A DNA stretch of 64,000 nt, taken from assembly GCF_000383615.1 (NCBI RefSeq), contig NZ_KB911583.1:603369-667368 (forward strand), read 5' to 3'. Numbering within the stretch: position 1 is the first letter of the stretch; each line of letters opens with the position of its first letter. Shown piece by piece: positions 34,391 through 41,773 of this stretch. The translations under genes and the position numbers were made by a program. The stretch is from Streptomyces canus 299MFChir4.1 (GTDB lineage Bacteria > Actinomycetota > Actinomycetes > Streptomycetales > Streptomycetaceae). Below the pieces are notes generated by a model, which did no database searches, had not been told where the DNA came from, and saw only the letters and a list, made by a program, of their open reading frames with translations.

Positions 34391-35002
34391 GTGATCCGGG
34401 TGCTTCTGGTGCACGACGCGTGTCTGGTGAGATCGGCCCTGGCGGAGTGGCTCCGCCGGGAACCCGATCTCGGGGTGTTCGACACCCCGTGGCACAGCGC
34501 ACCCGGCCGTCTGCGGACCGTGCGGCCCGACGTGTGCGCGGCGGACCTCGAATGCTCGGACGCGTACGGCGTCCCGCCGCTGGGGGAGTTAGCCGTGCGC
34601 GAGTCGGACCGCGGTACGCCGCGCCTGCTCGTGATGGCCAGCGCCAACCGGCCGGGTCTGCTGAAGCGGGCCGTCGAGGCGGGGGCGCTCGGGTACGTGG
34701 ACAAGGAGGGGGCGGCGCCGGAGCGGCTGGTGCGCGGAATCCGTCGGGTCGCCGAGGGGAAACGTTTCGTCGACGACTCGCTGGGCTTCGGCTTCCTCCA
34801 GGCCGCGGAGATGCCGCTGACCAGACGGGAGCTGAGCGTGTTATCCCTCGCGGCCGAGGGGGCCTCCATCGCGGAGATCGCCCGGAACCTGTGCCTGTCG
34901 CACGGGACCGTGCGCAACTACATGGCCGCGATCACCCGCAAGACCGGGGCCCGCAACCGCATCGACGCGATCCGGATCTCCCAGGGGCAGGGCTGGCTCT
35001 GA
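34391..35002 (+). CDS. ramR: RamR/AmfR-like orphan response regulator (TTA-containing)
   Basis: A 203-residue NarL/LuxR-type response regulator that should activate the ram operon. The N-terminal receiver (1-120) has D9, the phosphoacceptor position D52 and K105, but the usual acidic pair is HD rather than DD, so phosphorylation may be dispensable, as for RamR. The C-terminal helix-turn-helix (about 140-200) reads LTRRELSVL through SHGTVRNYMAAI. No sensor kinase is adjacent. Codons 67 (34589-34591) and 151 (34841-34843) are TTA, so translation should need the bldA tRNA. TGGCCAATTC at 34282-34291 matches nine of ten positions of the AdpA consensus. The start is the GTG at 34391 after GGGGGA. 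The last 162 bases overlap the 3' end of ramB on the other strand. Confidence 0.88.
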   Translation: MIRVLLVHDACLVRSALAEWLRREPDLGVFDTPWHSAPGRLRTVRPDVCAADLECSDAYGVPPLGELAVRESDRGTPRLLVMASANRPGLLKRAVEAGALGYVDKEGAAPERLVRGIRRVAEGKRFVDDSLGFGFLQAAEMPLTRRELSVLSLAAEGASIAEIARNLCLSHGTVRNYMAAITRKTGARNRIDAIRISQGQGWL

Positions 35003-36976
35003 CCGCTTCGGGGGTACGGCGCTCCAGCCGCCCACGAGTTCGCGGTAGGCGGGCGAGTCGCGCACCAGCTCGTCGTGGGTGCCGTACGCCGTGCGCGAGC
35101 CGTCCATCAGCAGCACGCGGCCGGCACGGCGGGCCGAGCTGATCCGGTGGGCGACGACCACCAGCGTGGTGCCGGGCCGGTTGGCGAAGGCCCGCTCGGC
35201 GCGCTCCTCGGCCGGGGGGTCCAGATGACAGGTGGCCTCGTCGAGCAGGACGAGTGGGGCGTACGACAGATAGGCCCGGGTCAGCGCCACGAGCTGCCGC
35301 TCACCGGCGGACAGGGCGGCCGGGTCGACGCTCGCCTGCGGCCCGCCGAGCGCTTCGAGGAGCGGGGCCAGCCCGACGGCCTCCGCCGCCGCGAGCAGCT
35401 CCGGCTCGGGCACCGGGTCCATGCGCAGGTGCCCGAGGTTCTCGGCGAGGGTGCCGGTGTGGACGTACGCCTCCTGCGGAATGAGCACGCGCAGGGCGGC
35501 CGCGTCGGGGGAGGGCACGGGGTGTCCGCACAGCCGGATGCTTCCGCCGGTGGGCCGAAGGAGACCGGCGACCAGAGCGGTGAGCGTGGACTTCCCGATG
35601 CCGCTGGGGCCTACGACGGCAAGGTGGGCGCCGGCCGGCAGGGCGAGGTCGAGGTGGTCGACGACGGGGGTGGCGGCGGGGCCGTAGGCGAAGGAGACGG
35701 CGGTGAGGGAGAGGGCGGGGGCTCGGTCTGCCGGGCGGGGGGCGGTGCCGGGCCGGGCGTCGGCACCGGCGGGGCGGGTGCCGGGGCCGTGGTCCGTCGG
35801 CCCCGCGGGGGTGTGGGGGGTGAGGCGGTGGCCTGCTGCCCCGGCGTGCCGGTCAGCGGGCTGCGCGTCCGTGCGGTCGCCGGGCAGCGCGGGAGCCGGC
35901 GGGTGGGCGGCCATGCCGGGGGCCGCCGGGTAGGTGCCGTCGTCGTCCGGGCCGGGAGTGCCCGTGCGGCTGGGCAGGGGAGGGGCACCATGGGGTTCCC
36001 TCCGTACGACCTGCCCGCCCGCGGCCGGAGCGGTTGCGGGCTCGCGGACCAGTCGCCGCAGCACCACCACCAGCCGGGAGCCGCTCGTGCCCAGGCCGTG
36101 GACGAGGTTGCGCAGGGCGGGGAGGAGGGACTGGGTGACGTAGGCGAGGGCGCCGACCAGGGCGCCCGTGGTGACCCCGCGGGCCAGGAGCCAGGGAGCG
36201 CAGGCGAGGAGGAGGACGATCGGGAGCTGGCCGCCGAGGGCGAGGGAGGCCACGCGCAGGACGGACCAGCGGGCGAGGGAGTACGCCGCCCGCTGTTCGG
36301 TGTCGACTAGTCGGCCCGTGTCGCCGGCGACCCGGGCCTCCGCACCGGCCGCCGTGATGTCCCGCAGCCCCGGGCAGACCCTGCCGAGACCGTCCGCCAG
36401 CGCCTCGTCGGCGACGAGGAACTCCTCCTGGCGGCGGGCCAGCGGACGCAACGTGGCCGCGAACAGGCCCAGTCCGGCGGCGAGCGGCGGCAGCACGACC
36501 AGCAGGAGCCGCGGGTCGAGCGAGGCCAGTCCGACCACCGCGCCGACGGCCGTGAACACGAACGAGCGCGACACCATCACCAGCCCGGCGAACGTGTCCC
36601 GGGCGATCTCCACCTGCTGGGTCAGCCCGGACAGCGCCCCCGCGTCCGCCTCCCGCACCCCGCGCTCCACGACCCGCCCGACCAGGACGTCCCGGAGCGG
36701 CTCGACCAACGCGGCGACGCCGGCGTACACCCGCACCGTTCCGAACGCGCCCACCAGCACGCCGATCCCGGCCACCCCGAGCCACCCGAGTCCGACGCCG
36801 GGCCGCCCGGCAAGGAACCCCTCGTCCAGGGCACGGGCGGGCGCGTACCCGGTGAGGAAGGTCTGTCCGGTCTCCAGCACGGACCACCCGCCGAGGCGGA
36901 CGAGGACCCGCCACCGGGCCCGCAGGTAGCGCAGACCGCGCCCGTACATCCCGCCGTGTGCCGAGCCGTCGCTCAC
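34841..36976 (-). CDS. ramB: RamB-like ABC exporter with long internal linker
   Basis: A 711-residue half-transporter with an N-terminal six-helix membrane domain (about 20-320) and a C-terminal ATPase domain (about 445-650) with Walker A GPSGIGKST, signature LSAGERQLVAL and Walker B LVLLDEATCHLD. A Pro/Gly/His/Ala-rich linker of about 115 residues separates the two, much longer than in typical ABC exporters. The GTG start at 36976 overlaps the ramA stop codon as GTGA. The C-terminal tail beyond VGGWSAVPP has no counterpart I know and is read antisense to ramR; the TAA stop is the complement of a ramR TTA codon. With RamA it should form the heterodimeric exporter of the lanthipeptide. Confidence 0.85.
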   Translation of the reverse strand: MSDGSAHGGMYGRGLRYLRARWRVLVRLGGWSVLETGQTFLTGYAPARALDEGFLAGRPGVGLGWLGVAGIGVLVGAFGTVRVYAGVAALVEPLRDVLVGRVVERGVREADAGALSGLTQQVEIARDTFAGLVMVSRSFVFTAVGAVVGLASLDPRLLLVVLPPLAAGLGLFAATLRPLARRQEEFLVADEALADGLGRVCPGLRDITAAGAEARVAGDTGRLVDTEQRAAYSLARWSVLRVASLALGGQLPIVLLLACAPWLLARGVTTGALVGALAYVTQSLLPALRNLVHGLGTSGSRLVVVLRRLVREPATAPAAGGQVVRREPHGAPPLPSRTGTPGPDDDGTYPAAPGMAAHPPAPALPGDRTDAQPADRHAGAAGHRLTPHTPAGPTDHGPGTRPAGADARPGTAPRPADRAPALSLTAVSFAYGPAATPVVDHLDLALPAGAHLAVVGPSGIGKSTLTALVAGLLRPTGGSIRLCGHPVPSPDAAALRVLIPQEAYVHTGTLAENLGHLRMDPVPEPELLAAAEAVGLAPLLEALGGPQASVDPAALSAGERQLVALTRAYLSYAPLVLLDEATCHLDPPAEERAERAFANRPGTTLVVVAHRISSARRAGRVLLMDGSRTAYGTHDELVRDSPAYRELVGGWSAVPPKRSEPALPLGDPDRVDAVAGPGLAGDRGHVVAHGPVRQAQVPGDLRDGGPLGREG

Positions 36977-38685
36977 GCCGGCCCCCCGTCCGCGGCGTCC
37001 TCCCCGCCCCCGAACACCGCCCGGTACTCGGGCAGCCGCCACAGCTCCTCGTGCGGTCCCACCGCCCGCACCCGCCCCCCGTCCAGCCAGGCCACCGCGT
37101 CCGCGCGGGCCGCCGTGGCGGTGCGGTGGGCGACGAGCAGGCGGGTGCCGCCCGCCCCGCCGCTCACCAGGGCGTCGGCGATGCGCGCCTCCGTGACCGT
37201 GTCGAGGCTGGAGAGGGCGTCGTCGAGGATGAGCAGCCGGCCGCCGTGGGCGAACGCCCGGGCGAGACCGAGCCGTTGGGACTCCCCGCCGGAGCGCGGG
37301 GCGTCGGCGACGAGGGTGTCGTAACCGCTGGGCAGGCGGCGCACGAAGTCGTCCGCACGGGCCGTGCGGGCGGCCTCCCGGACGCGGGCGGGGGCGGGGG
37401 AAGGGAGGGCGAGGCCGATCTCCTCCTCGACGGTGCCACCGAGCAGGGCGGGGCGTTCGAAGGCGTAGCCGATCGAGCGGCGCAGCTCGTCGTGGGCGAG
37501 CTCGCGCAGCGGCACCCCGTCGAGCAGGACCTCCCCGGCATCCGGTTCGACGAGTCGCCCGGCGACCGCGGCGAGCAGCGACTTGCCCGCCCCCGAGCGG
37601 CCCACCACCGCGAGGGTCGTCCCGCCCGGTACGACGAGGTCGACCCCGTCGAGCACCGCACGCGCGCCGCGCAGGGCGGTGACGCCCCGCAGTTCGAGGC
37701 GCCCGGGCCCGGGCGGCAGCCCGCGCTCGCCGTGCCGGACGGCCGGTTCCGCGAGGACCTCGTCCAGCCGGCCGGCCGCCGCCCGGGCCCGGGCCAGGCC
37801 GGACAGCTGTCCCACCAGGACGCCGACGCCGGTGGCGAGGACCGCGTACCGGGAGGCGGCGAGGACCTCGCCCACGGTGATGCGGTGCCGGGCGAGCAGG
37901 ACCCCGGCCACGGCGAGGACCCCGAGCTGGAGCAGCGGGGCCACGGCGACGGACTGGCCCGAGGCCCGGCCCTGCACCCGCCACATGCGGTGACCGGCCT
38001 CGGACAGCTCGGGCAGCGGGCGCAGGATGCGGGCCGTCTCCCGGTCCTCCGTCCCCGCGGCCCGGATGGTGCGGTGTCCGCCGACGGCCTCCGAGAGGGC
38101 CTGCGCGATCCGCCCCTGCACCTCCTGGTAGCGCGTCACGCATTCCCGGGTGTCCCGGGCGAAGGCGCGCAGCAGCAGGGCGAGCACCGGTGCTCCGGCC
38201 AGGAACACGGCCGCGAGCCAGGGGGAGACGAGACCGAGGGCCACCACGGCGCCCACCGGTCCGGCGAGCGCGGCGAGCAGGGCGGCGCGGGCGGTCGGTG
38301 CCGTGCCGGCCTGTGCGGCGTTGCCGACCAGGCGGGCGACGAGGTCTCCGGGCCCGAAGCGGGCGGTGGCGCGCGGGCCGACGGCCAGGACGTGAGCGGT
38401 GAGGCGGCGGCGCAGCCAGGCGGTGGTGCGGGCGTCGAGGGTGCCGCCGAGGACGGTCTCCGCGGCGTCGAGCAGCGCGAGCAGCAGAACCAGTCCGGCG
38501 CACCACAGGACCCAGCGGGTCGCCGGCGCCTGCGCCAGCAGCAGGTCCAGGGTGCGGCCGAGGGCCGCGGGCAGCAGCAGTCCGGCGCCGGTCGCCGCCG
38601 TGCTCGCCAGACACAGGAGCACACAGCGGGCGGGGGCCGGACCCAGGAGGCCGTGCGGGGCCGGAGGCGAGGTGCGAGTCGTCAT
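36973..38685 (-). CDS. ramA: RamA-like ABC exporter
   Basis: A 570-residue half-transporter: membrane domain (about 15-310) and ATPase domain (about 335-560) with Walker A GRSGAGKSL, a signature altered to SGGESQRLGLA and Walker B LLILDDALSSLD. The D-loop-adjacent acidic residue is aspartate rather than glutamate (LDDALSS), so this site may be catalytically weak, a known feature of one half of asymmetric ABC pairs. The ATG at 38685 has GGAAGG upstream. It follows ramS after an 88-base gap that contains a hairpin and is coupled to ramB. Confidence 0.88.
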   Translation of the reverse strand: MTTRTSPPAPHGLLGPAPARCVLLCLASTAATGAGLLLPAALGRTLDLLLAQAPATRWVLWCAGLVLLLALLDAAETVLGGTLDARTTAWLRRRLTAHVLAVGPRATARFGPGDLVARLVGNAAQAGTAPTARAALLAALAGPVGAVVALGLVSPWLAAVFLAGAPVLALLLRAFARDTRECVTRYQEVQGRIAQALSEAVGGHRTIRAAGTEDRETARILRPLPELSEAGHRMWRVQGRASGQSVAVAPLLQLGVLAVAGVLLARHRITVGEVLAASRYAVLATGVGVLVGQLSGLARARAAAGRLDEVLAEPAVRHGERGLPPGPGRLELRGVTALRGARAVLDGVDLVVPGGTTLAVVGRSGAGKSLLAAVAGRLVEPDAGEVLLDGVPLRELAHDELRRSIGYAFERPALLGGTVEEEIGLALPSPAPARVREAARTARADDFVRRLPSGYDTLVADAPRSGGESQRLGLARAFAHGGRLLILDDALSSLDTVTEARIADALVSGGAGGTRLLVAHRTATAARADAVAWLDGGRVRAVGPHEELWRLPEYRAVFGGGEDAADGGPA

Positions 38686-38714
38686 ACGGCGGCCTTCCGG
38701 AGGTGTGCAGAACC

Positions 38715-38751
38715 CCGGGCGGTCCCTCCCTCGCGGGAATGGACCGCCCGG
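38715..38751 (-). terminator. Attenuator hairpin between ramS and ramA
   Basis: CCGGGCGGTCC pairs perfectly with its complement across a 15-base interval that itself holds a TCCC/GGGA stem. It is placed 22 bases after the ramS stop codon, where partial termination would favour ramC-ramS transcripts over the transporter genes. Confidence 0.65.
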
Positions 38752-38773
38752 AGTCATGGGCGCACGATGCCTG

Positions 38774-38890
38774 TCAGAGACAGAGCGTGACGCTCGCGGC
38801 GCTGACGCAGGACAGCAGGCTCAGGGTGCTGTTGCCGCCACCGCCGGTGTGCTCGTCGGACTCCATCGTCTGCAGGTCGAGAAGTGCCAT
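38774..38890 (-). CDS. ramS: RamS/AmfS-like class III lanthipeptide precursor
   Basis: A 38-residue precursor, too short for routine gene callers. The leader has the conserved LanKC-recognition motif LLDLQTME (3-10). The core region (from about TGGGGNS at 15) carries two copies of the SxxSxxxC motif: S21-S24-C28 and S30-S33-C37, each able to form a labionin or lanthionine ring, the same topology as SapB. The ATG at 38890 is preceded by GGAAAGGAAACCGAG. It lies 59 bases downstream of the synthetase gene and 88 upstream of the exporter genes, the canonical ramCSAB order. The product should be a surfactant-like peptide helping aerial hyphae to emerge, by analogy with SapB; ring chemistry is inferred. 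Confidence 0.93.
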   Translation of the reverse strand: MALLDLQTMESDEHTGGGGNSTLSLLSCVSAASVTLCL

Positions 38891-38949
38891 CTCGGTTTCC
38901 TTTCCTCGGTGTCGTCCACCCGTGGGGACAGGGTTGGGTCACGGCTCCG

Positions 38950-41577
38950 TCACATCGCGGAACCGCGTTCGGTGGGCCGCCGGAGCGGCGGCAGGAACGG
39001 CAGGTGTGCGGTGGCCGGGGCGCCGGGGGCCGCGTGGGCCGCGCCGAGCGCGAGCAGGCACCCTGCCGTTCCGGTGCCCAGGTCCATCGACAGCCGCATC
39101 ATCTGGTGGCCCGGGAAGGCCAGTTGGCCCTGGTAGTCCATGGAGAACCAGCCGAGCCCGTCGATCTGTTCGGCGAGCCGCTCGCGGGTCGCGCCGGGGG
39201 TGTCCGTGCGGGCGAGGTGCAGGATCATCCCGGCACGGCCCTGGAAGAGACCGGGCTGGACGTAGAAGCGGCTGGTGGCGGCGGTCAGCACCCCGGCGCG
39301 CGCCCGCTCGAACTCGCCCTCGGTGTCGGCGCCCTGGGCGAGGTAGTCGTCCAGGACCATCCCGATGCCGGCGCTTCCCTCGCCGAGGTAGGGCAGTGTC
39401 CGCCAGCCCTCGTCCACCTCCAGGGAGCCGCTCGGGTGCGTCACGCAGCACTCCAGATCCCTGCGCAACGCCACCTCGGCCGCCCTCAGCAGGAGAGGCT
39501 CATGGGTGTGTTCGTACTGCCGCAGCAGGAACAGCGCGGGCCCGGTCCACCCGCGCAGCAGGCCGGCCCGGCGCCGCCTGGGGGTGTCCGCGAGGGGCTG
39601 CGCGAGCCGCCGTACGAGGACGTCGGCGGCCTCGGCGGCCCGCTCCCGCAGCTCCGACTCGCCGGTCGTGCGGGCCAGTTCGCCGAGGACCAGGCCGAGC
39701 CCGGCCAGGCCGCCGTGCAGGTCGGAGGCGAGGTTCTGCCAGCGTTCCGCGAGGACGCGCTCGACCAGGTCGAGGGCGCGCTGCCGGTGTCCGAGCCGGT
39801 CCAGGACGTGGGCGACGCCCGCGAGACCGTCGTAGAGACCGAGCGGTGTGCCCGTGGGCGGGGGTGCGGTGCGGGCCAGGAGCCAGCGCTCGCCCTCCTC
39901 GTACCGCTCCGCGCCGACCGCGTCCAGCGCGTACAGCACCCCGGCCGCGCCGTGGGCGAGCCCGAGGCCGCCGCCGTCGTTGAACTGCGTGATGTCACCG
40001 GGGAAGAGCCGGTCCTCGCGCTCCGGGGTGGCCGAGGCGAGGAGCGCCTTGACCATGGAGTCGCGGCTGTAGGGCCAGTCGCCGGGTTCGACGAAGGACG
40101 GTGCCGCCCTCGGGGTCGTACGCTCGCCGCCGGTGTCGGTGGCGATGTCCCGGGTGATCTCCGTGACCGCCTCGTCGAGGAACTCCTTCGGCACGTCCGG
40201 GAACTGACGCAGGATCACCTCGGCCAGATGGGCCGCCTTCCCGCGGTCGACCACGAACAGCGTGGTCACCGGCAGGAACAGGGCGATCCGCAGACAGGCC
40301 AGGGCGTAGCGGTCGACGTCGATGCCCTTGCGGTCCGGCGGGGCGAAGAAGCCGGGGTGGGCGACCACCTGGCGGCCGTTCTCCTCGACCGGGGCCGCCG
40401 CCTCGAAGTCGAGCAGGGAGACGGACTCCTCGTCGGGGCCGACCATGATGTTGAAGACGTGCAGGTCGTTGAAGACGATCCCGCGCGCGTGCACCGCCTC
40501 CACGGCCCGCTCCACCGCCCCGTGGACGCGTACCGCCCACGCCGTGTAGTCGGCGACGGCCTGCGGATCGGGGTCCGGGGTCAGCAGCGGATGCCGCTCC
40601 GCGAAGAACGAGTTCAGCGGGCGCCCCTCCAGGAAGTCCATGACGAGGAACCGGTGGTCGCCGAGGGTGAACCAGTCCCGCACCTCGGGCACCACGCCCG
40701 TTCCCGCCACCTGCTCCAGGGCGTCCTTCTCCCGCTCCAGCCGGGCGATCGCGTCCGCCCCGTCGGCGGCCAGGCCGGCGTGCGGCCGGCCCTCCTTCAG
40801 GACGACCTTTCGCCCGTCGCGGGTGTCGGTGCCCGTGTAGACACCGCCGCCGTTGGAGAAGTGCAGCGCCTTCTCGATCTTGTACGGCAGCTCGCCGACC
40901 GTCGTGGTGTTGCGCGCCTCCAGATGCGGCTCCAGGAAATCCGGCAGCGTCACCCACCCGGGCACCTGGAAGGACGGCTCGCGCCGGTCCGGCACCAGCT
41001 TGCCCTGGCCGTCCCGCACCGCCGGCACCAGCGAGCCCCGGTCGTCGACGACGAACATGCGCGCGAACGCGCCGTAGCGGACATAGAGCGGACCCTCGTC
41101 CCAGCGCAGATCGGTGAGGATGTACGGCCCCTCGAAGCCCTCCAGGAGCTTGCCCAGCTCACGGAGCACCTCGTGCAGCTGCTCCTCGTCGGCCGGGTAG
41201 ATCGTGACGAACTTGCCGCTGGTGTCGCGGGCCGCGTACTTGGTGTTGCGCAGGTGCAGCAGATGCGGGCCCGGCACGAACTTGAACGAGATGCGCCGGG
41301 GCACGCAGTAGTCCCACACGATCGCGGCGATCCGCTCCGCGTTCGCCCGGGTGGCCGAGGCGTGGATCTTCCAGCCCTGCGAGGGGCCCGGCGCCGGCTT
41401 CCCGTCCGCACCGAGCGGAGTCAGCGTCAGCCAGTCACCGATGCGTGCCGCGTCCCAGCCGGCCGGCACCGCGCGGCGCGCCGTCTCATAGACGGGCGCC
41501 TCACCGGCGGAGATCCGGTCGGGCGTCTCGTAGAAGTGTCTGTCGGCGAGCGCGTACACCTCGTAGCGCTTGTCCAT
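38950..41577 (-). CDS. ramC: RamC/LanKC class III lanthipeptide synthetase
   Basis: A 875-residue three-domain enzyme: N-terminal phosphoserine lyase-like domain (about 1-220), Ser/Thr kinase-like domain (about 230-520) and LanC-like cyclase domain (about 545-870). Kinase residues seen are K261 (KVVLKEG), D371 and N376 (VFNDLHVFNIM) and D390 (LLDFEAA). It should phosphorylate, dehydrate and cyclise RamS. The C-terminal domain lacks the zinc-ligand cysteine pair of class I cyclases, as is normal for LanKC. I chose the ATG at 41577 because AAGGGGGA precedes it; the open frame extends 17 codons further. It is the first gene of the ramCSAB operon and shares its upstream region with the divergent phosphatase gene. 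Confidence 0.94.
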   Translation of the reverse strand: MDKRYEVYALADRHFYETPDRISAGEAPVYETARRAVPAGWDAARIGDWLTLTPLGADGKPAPGPSQGWKIHASATRANAERIAAIVWDYCVPRRISFKFVPGPHLLHLRNTKYAARDTSGKFVTIYPADEEQLHEVLRELGKLLEGFEGPYILTDLRWDEGPLYVRYGAFARMFVVDDRGSLVPAVRDGQGKLVPDRREPSFQVPGWVTLPDFLEPHLEARNTTTVGELPYKIEKALHFSNGGGVYTGTDTRDGRKVVLKEGRPHAGLAADGADAIARLEREKDALEQVAGTGVVPEVRDWFTLGDHRFLVMDFLEGRPLNSFFAERHPLLTPDPDPQAVADYTAWAVRVHGAVERAVEAVHARGIVFNDLHVFNIMVGPDEESVSLLDFEAAAPVEENGRQVVAHPGFFAPPDRKGIDVDRYALACLRIALFLPVTTLFVVDRGKAAHLAEVILRQFPDVPKEFLDEAVTEITRDIATDTGGERTTPRAAPSFVEPGDWPYSRDSMVKALLASATPEREDRLFPGDITQFNDGGGLGLAHGAAGVLYALDAVGAERYEEGERWLLARTAPPPTGTPLGLYDGLAGVAHVLDRLGHRQRALDLVERVLAERWQNLASDLHGGLAGLGLVLGELARTTGESELRERAAEAADVLVRRLAQPLADTPRRRRAGLLRGWTGPALFLLRQYEHTHEPLLLRAAEVALRRDLECCVTHPSGSLEVDEGWRTLPYLGEGSAGIGMVLDDYLAQGADTEGEFERARAGVLTAATSRFYVQPGLFQGRAGMILHLARTDTPGATRERLAEQIDGLGWFSMDYQGQLAFPGHQMMRLSMDLGTGTAGCLLALGAAHAAPGAPATAHLPFLPPLRRPTERGSAM

Positions 41578-41646
41578 GCGTCCCCCTTCTTGGCCCGCCA
41601 CAGAGCCTTCCAGCGAGGCGGTGGCCACGGACAGTCACGGCTGTCA

Positions 41647-41698
41647 CGAGATCACCGTGCGAAACGCATGCGTCAAGATTTGTTCGAGGGGTTTCGAG
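41647..41698 (-). promoter_or_regulatory. Candidate ramC promoter with direct repeats
   Basis: On the minus strand TTGACG (41671-41676) is a good -35, but the -10 about 17 bases on (GATCTC/TGATCT) is weak, as expected for an activator-dependent promoter. Just upstream, TTCGAG on the plus strand occurs at 41683 and 41693, 10 bp apart on the same helix face, a plausible activator site for RamR. The assignment is inferred from position only. Confidence 0.4.
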
Positions 41699-41773
41699 CG
41701 CGGGGGGCCGCGGTCGCTCCACCGAACGCTCACAGGGGCTGCGCCCATGCCGTATTAGCGCTGTAATGGCCAA

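Noticed and set aside
34841-38614. One uninterrupted 1257-codon reading frame on the minus strand
   Set aside because: Only the part from 36976 to 34841 (ramB) codes; upstream of it the frame is an out-of-phase Arg/Gly/Pro-rich shadow of ramA, which has the real ABC motifs.
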